Below, one piece after another: positions 34,674 through 46,697 of a stretch of DNA of 64,000 nucleotides. How positions within the stretch are numbered: the first letter of the stretch is position 1; each line of letters starts with the position of its first letter. This DNA comes from Dactylellina haptotyla (taxonomy: Eukaryota > Ascomycota > Orbiliomycetes > Orbiliales > Orbiliaceae): positions 868,001-932,000 of the forward strand of contig CM062387.1 of NCBI GenBank assembly GCA_031310005.1, given 5' to 3'. Below the pieces are notes generated by a model, which was not told where the DNA came from, searched no databases, and saw only the letters and a list, made by a program, of their open reading frames with translations. The translations under genes and the position numbers were made by a program.

Positions 34674-36015
34674 CTAGCCATCTTTCTTGATCTGCTCCAT
34701 TTCAAATGCCTCAATTCGTCTCCGCCCTTGATTCTGCTGTCTTTGTTCTTGTTGGCCTATGTAGTCCTGCTGCGGAATATCAGAATTGTAGTTATAGCCA
34801 CCATAATATTGACCACCCTCCTCTACGAAATCTGGACTACTCTCAGGAGAATCATCACCAAAGTAGCCCGCAGGAAAGTCCTCTTTAGCCTCTTCTTGTT
34901 GGCCATGAATATGCGTACGCGGGTTATTTCCCATAATTTTCTTGATGCCACCTTCAAACCCAGCTTTTATTTTATCCTTTACGACACCTTTTGCTTTCTG
35001 TACTTTACTTTTAACACTCGTCTTCATGTTTCCGAGAAAGCCCTTGATGTGTTTCATGGGGTTGAGGTTTTCGATAGCCTGTCGTTCTCTAGCTAGACCT
35101 GCCTCGATGATCAAGTCGTTCAAACGGCTTTGACTAGTCACCCTAAGTATGACGAATGGGAAACTCGGGTCGGGAGCTCCAACTTCACCACGCATTATAG
35201 CGAGTCTAGGGTCATACTCGTCTGTGGTACCAACCAAATCGACTATTAAATGAGTAGAACCAAAAGTTAACAGCCGTATTCAAGGAGAGAATTCGTCGTC
35301 TAGTAAGGAATGTATACTCTGCAGCATCTTCTCTGTTGCCGAAGTGAGAACATCATGCCCTGCGAACTGGATGATGTCGCCGACCTCGGGTGGGTTCTGA
35401 GGGGATAGCTCTTGCGCCTCTCCTGCTCTAATCATGCGGAAGCTATTCATATCATAATCGTTAGAAACCAAAAGAAACTAGAAACTGCCCTAGCAACTTG
35501 CCTCGCAGGTATCTCATCAGTTGTTTGGAGAGTCTCTAATTCGAGAGCACTGTGCAGAATACTGCTCGTAAAAACAATGGGAATCAGATCTTCGGGTGGC
35601 CAATGCTTGTTCCCTGCCAAATAGAACTTTCTGGGATCGTTTGGAACTATATCATCTCGTTTGTAGACATCGTAAGGGTCTGATTCGGCTCGATGACGGA
35701 GCCATTGCCAGTTTGGATCTCCTTCTTGCTTCTCACAATTCGTTCGTGCAGGATCGATTGCGAAGACGGTGAGTCCGTATTTTGTAGAAGGGCGGTTTAT
35801 GTTTCTACATACTGAAATAAGAATTATTAGCGAACTCGGGGGGAACAGGGCGGAATTCTAGATGAGTTCCATAACTTACGCTGCCACGGGCCTTGGTCTG
35901 GGTAGTCTCTGCTTTCTACTTCGATGTAAAATGCCGTCGCATGTTCCACTAGCGATATTATGGCAACAAGGCAGGGAAGTATTCTGCCTAGGAGATAGTG
36001 GGGACAGCTCCTCAT
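34674..36015 (-). CDS. Secreted protein, 379 aa, four exons
   Basis: Exons 35880-36015, 35502-35811, 35318-35442 and 34674-35242; introns of 68, 59 and 75 nt. The second intron has a GC-AG boundary (GCAAGT donor), a minor but real fungal type, and is the only way to keep the frame. The protein starts at ATG 36013-36015 with a signal peptide (LLGRILPCLVAIISLVEHATA). The mature N-terminal domain has three cysteines among FYIEVESRDYPD, LCRNINRPS and TNCEKQEGDPNWQW. A later segment (DIIQFAGHDVLTSATEKML) looks helical. The last 110 residues are Lys-rich then Gln/Tyr/Gly-rich with a basic end. It converges on paralogue B with only 116 bp between stop codons. No family is recognised. The extracellular location is well supported, the role is not. 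Confidence 0.78.
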
Positions 36016-36491
36016 ATTTTCCAAGCTGAACTATCTGGTTGGGATCTTCAGCTTTCTACCTCACGAGTTGCGCTAGTGCCGTGAATGAATACAGGTGCTC
36101 TGTTCTCATTTGAGAGTCTCCAGAATATTCGTATCTCTTAGGATCCTACAAGAAGATAATCTACATACCCAATTTTGTCTTTTCTCTCAAATAAACTCAC
36201 AATCTCTTAGAAATCTTCTTTGATAATTCGAGATTTTATTAAACCTCTGCCTTAAAAGCACGAACCAGTGTCACAGCAATGGTATTTGCAAGTGGTAACA
36301 AACACATGCCGCATTAAATATATTTAAATATACGACCAGACAAAACCAGGTTTCTGAGCGTACTGGTAGTTTACGTAACAGGAAGTTACAAAAAGCCGAA
36401 ATAAAGAATAAAGAGCCATAACGCTTCGTTATTAAAGTTTGATTTGATGTAAGTTTTAACGAAACCGTCCGCATTATATGAGGGGCTAGTT
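36016..36491. other. AT-rich intergenic region
   Basis: About 480 bp upstream of the secreted-protein gene. It holds that gene's promoter on the minus strand; no open frame is worth keeping. Confidence 0.55.
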
Positions 36492-36806
36492 TTGCGCCGA
36501 TATTTTCGAAATTTCAAACCATACGCACGTGCGCACATCAATACGTTAAATACAGAATATTGGGATCTGGCTACACCTTTCCAGTCCATCAGAAGAAATG
36601 ACACCAAAATAGACATCGATATTGTTAATCATGTTGACCGTTTCTCATTTAAATTTGAGACGCTCTTAGAACCACATTCTCAAAGTCATCAATACGTTAA
36701 TACTACAAAGACGAAACTACTGTATTATTTTAAAGGTCTGGAGACTAGGCAATTAGAAAGATATCATCATTTAGCAATCATTGCGTTAAAGCGTTTGCAA
36801 AATTGA
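36492..36806 (+). pseudogene. Stray copy of the N-terminal module of the HNH gene
   Basis: An open frame of about 104 codons without any ATG. Its product aligns by eye with exon 1 of the HNH gene 430 bp downstream. Shared points are WDLATPF versus WEDLSSPF, a middle segment rich in Phe/Arg, and the closing HLAIIALKRLQN versus DLTVAALKNLRN. The HNH part is absent; the frame stops right after the module. With no start codon it is best read as a partial tandem duplicate, a decayed host gene fragment, though an unseen first exon could make it a small separate protein. Confidence 0.5.
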
Positions 36807-37239
36807 GGCAAAAGGTTCCCCATATCCGTAAAATCCACTAGGCGTGTGATACTAAGCAAAATGCGAGCTAAAGACCATTAATGCGATATAATTCTTAACA
36901 TTCTTAGTCTCATCCCCGCCACAAAATTTGCAACGCAAGATTGTTGTAAAGCCTCGAGGTGTCAATTTAAGCTTTCTCTTCTCTGCTTATCATTCTATTT
37001 ACGTAAATCTACTTCTCTCCAGCCTCAAGTTTAAATGCCGGTTGGTAGGTAAGATGACACTCGTTCAAAATGACACGTCGAGCTACGACGCTAACTCGCT
37101 CACCGAAGTTTTAAGATTTACGAAAGTCTACCTCTCCATTCTATCATTTACTATTACGTCCGAATCTATATGCTGTTAGGACGTTTATGGGTGCCCATGC
37201 TATCAGCCAGTTACACCTAGCTTCCGGCAACGAAGCAGG
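36807..37239. other. Intergenic gap between the fragment and the HNH gene
   Basis: About 430 bp, AT-rich. An open frame at 36928-37179 has no recognisable product. The segment just before 37240 should include the HNH gene promoter. Confidence 0.5.
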
Positions 37240-38536
37240 ATGGCAGGTGCTGATATCAAATGGGAGGACCTCAGTTCTCCCTTTACACCATCAAGGACGA
37301 GGCACCCGAGGATTTTCCAGCAGCTATTCGATTACATTCAATATACTCCAAGACTAAATCATTCCGAAAAGCGGATATTGAAATCTCTGATATCACATAC
37401 TCCAAACGAGAAATTCTTTTTAAACTTTAGAATTCTAAACAGCGCCCAACTCAAGATTCTCCATGATCTTACTGTCGCGGCCCTGAAGAACCTTCGAAAC
37501 GCCCTGAGTCGAAGCTCCTCAATGTACGATACCCCGGGAAGCCAATCGCCCACCGGAACAGGAACCAATTCCCCGACAAGTCCACAAGACCTATCCGTTA
37601 CTGAGGCTCAAGGTATTACCAAATCCTGATAGTTGCCGAAAGGGACAATGTTGCAACTCCAGTGCTTAGATCAAATACTAACGTTGCGATGCGAACTCAC
37701 TAGTTCTTGAATTACTGAGGCTCTTCGAAATGAAGGACGATGACAACAAGCTACCAACTGAGAAAGTCTCCAGGGATGCGAAGTTTGTGCAGCTTTGCAG
37801 AGAAAGAGAGAGATACGCATGTATCGTAACCACATTTGATTCAGCAGTCAGTTGCCAGGTTGCCCACTTATTTCCATTTTCATGTTTGAATTTGGCTAAT
37901 ATGATCAATGGTTTAACCTGGCAATTCCTCACTCTCTTCCTCGGTGAGGAGAATCGAAGGCTTCTCATTTCGAAGGTCGTCACAGAGGATAAAAACATAC
38001 ATGGTCCCCAAAATGGGATGATGCTACTCTCAGCACTTCACACCTTCTACGATGTGGGTGCTTTCTGTTTAGTCCCCGTCAAACGCTCGATCGGCGCACA
38101 TACCGGGTATTTTCTAGAGGCAAAATGCACCCTATATGCCGATTTTGATACTTTGAATGCGACGGTTTCTCGTACACCCGAAGATCCTGACGATCAATGT
38201 CAACTCGACCCCCAGGGCTTCCCTACTACTCGCAATATGCTACAATTAAAAGAAAAACGAGATCTTGAGCACGGTGATAGAATTCGAATATCCACTCCCG
38301 ATCCCGCGATTTTGCCATTACCCTCTCAAACACTTCTGTTTTGGCAGGAACTTTTTTGGAACCTCTGGGGAGACTGTGGCATTCGCACAGGGAGGACCAT
38401 GCAAGGAGGAGACAGCGCCTGGGACGATGAAGTATATCAGGAAGAAGACGTGGACGAGGAGATGTCTTATCGAAGACGTCAAGCTGTCAAATCTGTGGCC
38501 GTATGGTGCGAATCAGTTAGACAATCGCGTGTATAA
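37240..38536 (+). CDS. Fungal HNH-nuclease-like protein
   Basis: Two exons, 37240-37612 and 37704-38536 (91-nt intron), giving 401 aa. The intron was placed because the upstream frame ends in TEAQ and the downstream one opens with VLELLRLFEM in matching phase. Exon 1 has a helical N-terminal module and a Ser/Thr/Pro linker. The HNH-like core follows: YACIVT (about residue 160), QVAHLFPFS (about 176), an aromatic stretch WQFLTLFLGEE, then NGMMLLSALHTFYD (about 228). The first His (AH), the Asn and the last His (LH) of the H-N-H trio are all present. The canonical fungal form (VTG...CHI.PF...NLI.LS...H..W) is somewhat eroded, so activity is uncertain. The family is common and variable in Pezizomycotina; its role is unknown. 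Confidence 0.75.
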
Positions 38537-39012
38537 TATCAGATTAGAGTGTTTCTGTTCAGCGAAACTCTTTTCTGCTACTGAACTGTATTGTTAGCCA
38601 AAGCAATGCCTTACATTTGCCTACGCCGCCATACGCTTGTATTAGAGCATCAAGTGACAAGATTTTAAGAGACACAAAATGGAAGCTCAGGTAGAAATAT
38701 ATAGAGTAGCGTATTATACAGATTTAGTCTTCATTAATTACAAAACACCAGCTAAACCCTTTAAAGAGATAATAAAAAATGCAGAAAAATAAAAATATTC
38801 ACAAAGAAGTAGTAGCTAATATATCCAGGATATCAATGCTTTTTTTTGTTTATGTTGTCGAGACCCCTGCAGAAAGTCCCATACCAAGTGTATGCCCCAT
38901 ATACCAAGAAAATTCCAAAGAACCTACATCGCGGAATTGTGCACGCGGAGGGTTCGCCAGCCTTCTAGTCTTATATCGATCCTGTATGTAATAATAACGT
39001 CCAAGGGTATGT
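38537..39012. other. AT-rich intergenic region
   Basis: About 480 bp between the converging HNH and RCF2 genes. A 70-codon frame at 38779-38991 has no recognisable product. Confidence 0.6.
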
Positions 39013-39801
39013 TTATTTAGCCTCCTCTTTATGTCCCTTAAGAGCGGCAGCCTCGTCTTTCCTAGTCTTGAGCCTCTCCTCCTCTCGCTTGACCATATCC
39101 ATCCACAAATCCTGTCCCTCGTACTGTTCGTGGTGGATCTTCTTTGCGATCAGGCGTTTTCCGGTGGGGTCGCTCGGGTCGGGAACCATGACGATATCCC
39201 TCCTATTGCCGCTCCTAGCATCGGAGATCTCAAAGGCGGCGGAGGCGAGGAGCACCATGAGGGTCAGACCCTGCGCGTAGACACGTGCCTGCACGAGCTT
39301 CTGGGCGCGGGTGAGGTATTTGTCGCGGTATACGAGGGCGAGAGAACCGGCCATGGAGGCGACCCAGGAGGTACCGACGATCTTGTATCTGTTCTCGCGG
39401 CCCCAGTCCATGAACCGCTCCTTGGGGGTCATGCGAGCGCGGTTCTCGGCCAGTATACGGGCGGTTTCGTCTTGGAATGTGATGTTTGTGTGGTGGCGGG
39501 TTGCTTCGTATCCGCGGGAGGCATTATCGGCGGCGATGATGAGGGCGAAAGTGGCGCTGGAGGTGACGAAGAAGGCTTTGAGAGGGAGAGTGAGGCTGCG
39601 AAAGAAGGGATAGCGGTGGTTGAGGAGGTAGGCGGAGGCTCCACCGATGCCGAGACCGTAGGCGCCGCCTTTGAGGCCTCCTTTGACGACGGCAGCGTAG
39701 TGCTCTGAGGTATACAATTAGCAATTGAACGATTGACAATAATAAAAGAGGATAGAAAGGAATGGCCTACCGTCTTCTTCTTCTTTTGTTAAAATCTTCA
39801 T
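39013..39801 (-). CDS. RCF2: RCF2, respiratory supercomplex factor (HIG1 domain)
   Basis: Two exons, 39771-39801 and 39013-39704 (66-nt intron), giving 240 aa. The 31-nt first exon encodes MKILTKEEED, which matches the usual fungal start. N-terminal membrane segments lie in GGLKGGAYGLGIGGASAYLL and LKAFFVTSSATFALIIAA. The HIG1 domain is at about 105-171 (ENRYKIVGTSWVASMAGSLA, then AQKLVQARVYAQGLTLMVLL) with the conserved Gln-Ala-Arg-(x)-(x)-Ala-Gln. Rcf2 sits in the mitochondrial inner membrane and helps assemble and tune complex III-IV supercomplexes. The C-terminus is charged and matrix or intermembrane-space exposed. Family and gene model are firm. Confidence 0.93.
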
Positions 39802-40724
39802 GTTGGATTATAGATATAATACGATGGAGGGGTCCAATCGATGTTTTGTGAGGTGTCGTGAGATATATTTAATTGATAACTACCTAAACGTATGGAGGAT
39901 ATCAAGAACTGCCAATGGAGAGACGTCGGCCGTATATTTATAAAAAAACCGAACCGGCCGCGCTAACGGGAAGGGTAATAATAGTAATCGCGAGCAGATG
40001 CACCCGTAAGCAGCCAGCCAGCAGTTAGTATTCTTCTTATTGCTAGTGATATCGTCCGCCAAAAGAAGCTCGCCAGACCCTGTTCGCAGCAAAAGTATGA
40101 AGTTTTTTTCAGCCGGGAATGTCCGACTGTGTCTGGCCGCCCCATGCAAACACATTATGTAACGTCATCTGTCCCACCACCGACCTCAGGCCACCTCGAG
40201 ACCCTTCTCGCACTAGACCCTTCTCACTGACTAAGGCCGGACGCTGGCCCGTATCAAAAACTCGGGTCGTGTTTCTGGAAGCCTGCCGCATCGAGCGGCC
40301 GTTCGGGTGAGCCGGAAGCGACGCCTGCAGGATGACATCGAGCACGCCTGCTCCTCCGAGGAGAAGCCCTTCTCACTCGCTGCTGACTACGCCCGTACGA
40401 GGAGTGAATGAGCACGCGGGCACTCGGCGAGCTCGCCCTTCAATGCAAAATACGAGCGCCTTATTCTCTACTCCTCCTCATACGGGCGGATAAACGCTGG
40501 AGAATGAGTCCGGGGTATTCTATTCCTTCGGCCACCGGACGCCGCTGCAACAACACAAGGACGGTAAATTTGTAAAAAAGGTAGTTCAGAAATTAACAAA
40601 TGATCATATTGGATGTTTAAACAGGCAAACCAACAGCGGAAGAATATATATGGAAATAATAAACCAAATTCTAACTATTAGTGACACTATATAAGGAGTG
40701 TATACCGTATGGAGTAGACATTGA
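39802..40724. other. Intergenic region, partly GC-rich
   Basis: About 920 bp. The part 40100-40500 is clearly more GC-rich than its surroundings and contains short CCTTCTC/CGAG-type repeats. No gene is recognised there. The RCF2 promoter lies at the left end. Confidence 0.5.
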
Positions 40725-43109
40725 CTATAAAATCCTATGCAGTGTGAGATTCGGAGATGGCGTGTCTCGAAGGGTCGTAAACCACCCTATTGGATCCGCA
40801 AAGTTGCAAATATCAGACATGAATTCTTGGAAGCCCTCTTCATCAATGTTGACAGGCTCAGGAATAAACGGCACCGTTGGTTCTGGGTGCAGTATCTCCG
40901 TAGATGTATCTGGCGGTGCATCGTCCAGCTCAATATCGTCGGCCATCTCAAACCCTACTGCTTTGCCGTTGGCGAACGTTCCGATCAGGCGAGAACGAAA
41001 TTGCTGGATCACCTGGACTCAGTTTATGCGTGGTACCCCACAGATTGCGCTCGAGCCTGACCTTCGGACTATCGGCGTCAGAATCAGAGAGATACTCGTC
41101 CATCATTGCCTCCCGTAGTAGTTGACCTATTCTCCTTTTCCCGGAGTTTTTTGTATGGACAACTCTCTCGCATGACTTTAAGCAATTTTGGTATCGCTTC
41201 CAAACCTCTTTTATTCTCGAGTTAGACCTCTCGATAATAAACCTACCCTTCCACCGTTTCATCGACTGGTACGTCAGTCGGAAAGCAACCGTCGCGTAGA
41301 TAACTTCACCACAACTCAGCATACACTCCGCCACGTCGGTCATAAGATCATGGATCAAAAGCGAAGATGGCGCGTGCGTTTTTAACATTTCAACACCTCT
41401 CTGTGCCCACAAAATGGCTCGTCGGTAGTCTTCTGAACGTCTAAACAGACGATGCAGAACTAGAACGATATTATTTGATGCGTTCATCTTGAATCCAGCA
41501 GATTGCAGCTCATAAGCCCGAGCCAAAGGAGTTCCCAGTGCCTGCATGGAGTCTTCGAACCCTGCGATCTCGAATATTAAATCGAGGGCATTCGGCACCC
41601 ACAGGTCCCACCCTGACTCCTGGCTACCGATACAATTGATTATTCTGTTAATTACTCTCCTGATCAGTTTTTTGGCTCTAGCCTTTTCTTCTTTTGACGG
41701 TAGCGATTCTATCCCACCGAACCCATACGACCGTATAGTTAGCAAAAAAAGCGTAGTCTCATCCTGGCTGTTCGGGGAAATACCATTACTATACAGGTAA
41801 TCGATATATCCATCGAGAAGCTTTTTGCCTTCCTTCCTAATTTCAAGGTCCGAACAATCTGAAAAAATCTCTATAATATCTTCAAGAGCCTGAACTGAAA
41901 GGGTGAAGTCCTGGTTGAATTTAGCCATGAGTTTGACCAACATAGTGGTGGTAAGTCCCTCGAGCGTCTGCTTCATAAAGTATTTAAAAACAAAGCCCAA
42001 GCTGCGACAGATATAAACCTGACGCTCATGAAGCGGTGGCCAGAACTTTTCGAGATACAGGAGGATAATAACGGCTTCTTCTAGATATTCTCTGAATTGC
42101 CAGGCCAGGTAAAAACGGTCTGCCTCCGTGTGCAAATCTAGTAAACACTTATAACAATACGAGTCGTGCACGCAACTTGGTTTCTTCGGCCACAGGTGGT
42201 CCAAATCCCCAGTCCAACTGAATCCTGATGTTCGAGACTCCACAGTCCTCTGCGAAGTAGCAACTCCAGCACTAGAAAAGTATGATCTAGGTTTATACTG
42301 GAGTCAAACTCAAGTTGCTTATCGCTGCATGACAGATTTTCGAAAGAGTCAAGGACCTGATCGTAGAGGTCTTCGATATTGGCGTTTGAATGCTCTATCT
42401 GTGCGTCGTAATCGCTATAGCAGTCCTCGTATTCACCGTCTTCGTTTTCATCTTCATCATTCTCCTCCTCTTCCTCATCCTCATGACCAATGACACTATT
42501 ATTATTCACCGGGGTGGTTTTGTATATCTTCGGCCATAAATCGTTAGATTCCGCGGTTTGCGACTCTATAAACTGAATAAGCGTAGTTCTCGTCGCCGAG
42601 CTTCTTATATCCGAATCATCTTGGGCACCAGGCTCCTTAGAAGCCGTAACCCGACGAGCGCGCTTCGTCGTGGGTTTTCGAATAGGAGCTAGGCTTTTAC
42701 GCCGAGTCGCACTATCCCATTGTGTAATATGCACGTGCATGCGAACATTGCCGGCAGATTTCGCCGCCTGCGATTCCGAAGCAGGCCGTACCCCTCTCCA
42801 CTTCAACAAGCGATGTTTCAATTGACGTTCACTAAGTATTTATATTCATTCATTAGCTGTTACTAGAACCATATGGACGAATGCCAAAAGAAACCCGTGA
42901 ACATACGTGACAACGAAACCGTGCGTCTTCTTCAATTCTCTCGTGATACCAGATCTATTGAGATCCTTACTATCAAGAGCGAGTATGTATTCTCTGTGCT
43001 CTTCCCAGTCATTCTCGGTTGTATACGCCCGGGAATCCTTCGATATCCCAGCTGTGGGTTCGACAAACTTGAAGCGAATGTCGGATGGAGCGTTAGATGC
43101 GTGGCTCAT
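40725..43109 (-). CDS. Clr5-domain protein
   Basis: Proposed exons 42907-43109, 42299-42831, 41037-42224 and 40725-40960, giving 719 aa. The Clr5 domain is at residues 35-82 (WEEHREYILALDSKDLNRSG, then KKTHGFVVTERQLKHRLLKW). It is split by a 75-nt intron with standard ends, which is well supported. After it come a basic nuclear-localisation-like stretch (KPTTKRARRV), an acidic run of Glu/Asp, and a long helical region typical of this family. Clr5 proteins are putative nuclear DNA-binding proteins; the fission-yeast namesake acts in silencing. The second intron (GTATAA donor, 74 nt) and third intron (76 nt) are less certain. Without the third, the protein would end at 40948. The final exon adds an acidic, Pro-rich tail (PEPTVPFIPEPVNIDEEG) that looks coding. 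Confidence 0.72.
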
Positions 43110-43542
43110 CTTTCTTGGTGTGGTATTAACAATCAATAGATAGTAGGATCGAAGAATGGAGACTTAAGGATAAGGAAGAAAGCCACCTTGGGTGGAGTAA
43201 CGAGCCCTTTTATCCTTCTTTCTGCCCTATACCGTGATCATGTATATTGCAGATGTACTTCAAGTTTTGCAGCCTTCTTGAACATCCGCGTTGCATTTCT
43301 GGATTGGTACCAATTGCACCCTGCAAACTTGGCTTGGGGGAATTGGCCATTTCCTATTTCGGCCAATTGTCCAGCTCCTGTTTGAGCGGTGTGGCACAAC
43401 ATGAGTTATCCATGCAGAGTCAGAGAAGTTTGGTCTAGGCGGCAGGATCTTTTCCCAAGTGATATATACGTGCATACACAAGGAATATATCCATTCACTG
43501 AAATATATGTATAATTCCTATCTAGATTCTAATAAATTTTCC
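43110..43542. other. Intergenic region
   Basis: About 430 bp between the Clr5 gene start and the TMA64 stop, both minus strand. It should hold the Clr5 promoter; no other feature is seen. Confidence 0.6.
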
Positions 43543-45643
43543 TCACTTCTTCTTCTTCAGCTTATTATCAACCATCACATCAGCCCGCCTTATTCCTGCC
43601 TTCACCAATAACTTCTCCACCTCAGCGTTCTTATCCCCCTGCACCATGACCTCCACCATCCCCTCCGCCGCCTTTCCACCGCCTTCAATCGGACCCTTCG
43701 TGACAGAACTAGCCGCCACGCTCTTCAGCTCGTCCATAAACTTGCCCACATCAACTCCAAAGACCTCCATGCCTTTAATCCTTGTCACCACCTTCTTCCC
43801 CTGTCTGCTTTCAAGCGTGACCACGATCTTAGGCGGCTGCCCGGCCTTCGGTTTCGATTCCTCCCCTGAAGGGGAAATTATAGTATAATACTGCTGGTGT
43901 TCACGGACGAACCGTTCGGCGAGGAAATCTCGCGTTGCAGTGCCGGACTTTAACATCTGCACGTCAGGCCCCTTAGTGTCGTTCAGTAACAACTTGGCGA
44001 GGATGGGGTTTAGGCTGATCACCCGCGCGTTAGACGCGGACACCAGTGTTTCCGAAGGATCCGAAGGCGTCGGGGAGATGAAGTACTTGTACAGCGTGTC
44101 TCTGACTTGTGATGCCGTGTAAAATGCTTTTGTGGAGGTACCCGTGGCTTCGTATATAATTGCTACTTTGGCGGGCGGTTTATACACCTCCACGACTTTG
44201 ATGGTGCCGGTTGTGCCATTTGAAAGACCTGCGCCGGCGTCTTCTGTTTTCTTTTGCTTTTTAGGTTTCGGTGAGATTATCGGGTATGGGACGAATGATG
44301 TGATTTTGTTGCAGTCCCAGTTTACGGCGTAGACGAGAACGTCGCCACCTCGTTCTTTGATCTTTATCAGATCATCCTTGTCCATTTGCTTGAGCATCTT
44401 TTGTATCTTCTTCCAACTGGTCTTTTGGATTGTGTAGTTCGGGTTCGGGGAGGGTAGTTTCGGGATTATCAGGTTCAGCAGAACTGAGGAGGACGGAATA
44501 GGGAAGTTGAGGGCGTGGTGGGCGTTAGTCGACCGGTCTGTGGATGCGAGAACCGAGTGAAGGGAATAGATGAGAGCGTTTCTGAAAGCAGAGTCGATTT
44601 CTGTTTGTATTAGCATTGAATAATCAGAAGATAAAAGGGGGATAAACATACCAGCTGTGGTCAGCTCTGGAAACTGTGGCTCATCGCTGTCCTCGCCGTC
44701 CTCGGGTAGCTTCTCCGGAGCCTTACCCTTATCCAACTTGTCGCCGGCCTCTTCACCAGCATCCCCGATTTTCAACCCTTCTAACGAGACGCCTCCGTCC
44801 TGCTCGCCCTCAGTGTCAGAAGTGGTCCAAGCAACATCTAGACTCTCCGGTGGGTTGACTCCGCTACCGCCCAGCCCCCACAGCTCATCACCAGCCCAGT
44901 GCAGAATCCTCACGCCCTTTCCCTTCTCCCCTCTGCCGCCGTCGACACCGATATGCGTCTCAGCAATGCCCACAGCCAACACGACATTCTCATTCTTATA
45001 ATCCGCGACACCCACCACCTCGCCCTTCTTCACCCCTTCATTCGAAGCTTTCCTCCTCGCCCCGATGACACCTGGCATCATCAGATCCGCTCCACCATAG
45101 ACTTTCTCCATAACCCCCGCGTGCGTAAACACGACTGGAAGCAGGCCGTACTCCCGGCTCTCCCAGCAGGTGTACACGCTCGGGAACCAGCCCTCGTCAC
45201 TTTTGACCCATAGCGGCCTGGTTTTACCGTCGACAAGAATAGACGACTCTGGATATGTGCCGGAGTAGATGATGCCGTTGACGGGGTGTAGGTCCGGGCC
45301 AAGTGTTGTAGTGAACTTTGCGGAAACGGTAGATTCCGGCAGGAGGGTGTTACGGAGGGCTGTTACGGCAGGGTCCGGGGCATTGTTTGTGCTGGGCCCC
45401 GTCGATGCCGGTGGTTCAGCATCTTCTGCGGGTGTATCGGTAGTGGCTTGAGGAGGTGCGGTGGGTTCTTGCGACTTCAAAGGTGCGAGGTTGAAGTCGG
45501 TGATAATACCTGCTGCGAGCTTGCGGCGATCGGAGGACCGGAGTGGGGCAGCTGGTTTGACCTGTTCCGAGGCCCTACGTTAGCTTCGATTGACGACTGC
45601 GATATAGAGAAGTAGGAGGTACCGTTGGCTTCTTCTTGAACAT
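43543..45643 (-). CDS. TMA64: TMA64, eIF2D/ligatin-type ribosome-associated factor
   Basis: Three exons: 45623-45643, 44652-45561 and 43543-44600, giving 662 aa. The first exon is only 21 nt (MFKKKPT), followed by VKPAAPLRSSDRRKLA, the hallmark start of this family. A PUA domain spans about 147-234 (GLLPVVFTHAGVMEKVYGGA, LMMPGVIG). A winged-helix or SWIB-like part lies at about 350-407. The SUI1 domain is at about 564-644 (KIVVTLESRQGKKVVTRIKG, then FGVDVGKFMDEL). Tma64/eIF2D helps release or recycle 40S subunits and can deliver tRNA without GTP. The second intron is 51 nt with no stop, so a naive reading would add 17 residues after LTTA. The paired EIDSAFRNAL shows where exon 3 starts. Confidence 0.94.
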
Positions 45644-46697
45644 GATGTCGAAGTGTGCTTTTCGCGTGATCGATGACGTAGTATACGTGTCCGAACGCGG
45701 GTTGATAGAAATGCAAAAACGCACACGACAAGAAAATACAGCACTCGTACACGCCTAACGCCGTGGCAGGTTCGCAGAAGGAAGGTTTAAGTACTCGATC
45801 CCGCGAGTGGGAGGCAGAGATCCGGCTGGCGAGAAGTCGGTGAGTCAACCGCGTCAGAATGAATAATAATAATCCGCCGGCGTTGTTCGTCTGGCCTGCG
45901 GGGCAAAACCAGCTTGTCCCGAAGCAGGTGCCCCGCCGCCGCTCTCTTGGCGTCGCCCGTCTCCAAATCCGCGACTTCAACGGAGAATCGGGACATCGAA
46001 GCTCGCCCGAGATACTGCCTCTCCTCTTCTTTCCGAATACTGGTGACGGCTGAATACAGTTCTCACCTGCATCAAAGAGCAATACCGCCAAGAGGTTGGC
46101 TGGTTGGCTGGATGCCCATTCGTGACTTTAATTCGGCGCTATTCCCAATACCAAAATACCACCCTTCGCTATCAAATGTGCCTCTATCCAGATTACCTGG
46201 GCAGAAAATGTGATATCCCAATTAATCTCAACGGTCCCTCCCCGCCAATCTCACGCCTTGTCTACTCGAGGTCGCAGTATAGCTGTCCCGCCGAACAATG
46301 TGGTATCCATGCACATATACAAATGCAAGTGTATGGCACAGCATCAGCCTACTCCACCCACCATTTCAATCCTGCATGTATTCTCCCCCTCGCTAGACAA
46401 ATAGGTCTCGTACCTATTGTTTCTTCCTTTCCCCCCTATTGTTTATGAATCCCAAGCACAAATCGATGTGCTGTGCAGTCCAAGGCATGGAGTCGATTGA
46501 TACAATTTAACCGGGCCAAAAATCATATTTAAATACATCTTCCCCCATGTCCCTCTTGAAAGGGAGAACTCTTTGAGCCTCTGTTACATATCTGCATCTA
46601 ATTAGCTGCGAATATCATAAATAGATAAATATATTTATATTCCGTTCTCTCTTTCCCCTGTAAATCATACTACTTTGACCGGCAAGGCCACAATACA
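45644..46697. other. Intergenic region between divergent genes
   Basis: About 1.05 kb between TMA64 (minus) and the PNP-zinc-knuckle gene (plus), so it holds both promoters. Several mid-sized open frames overlap on both strands; none shows a domain. Confidence 0.6.

Noticed and set aside
39031-39708. 225-codon plus-strand frame
   Set aside because: Antisense of RCF2, whose exon structure and HIG1 motifs are clear.
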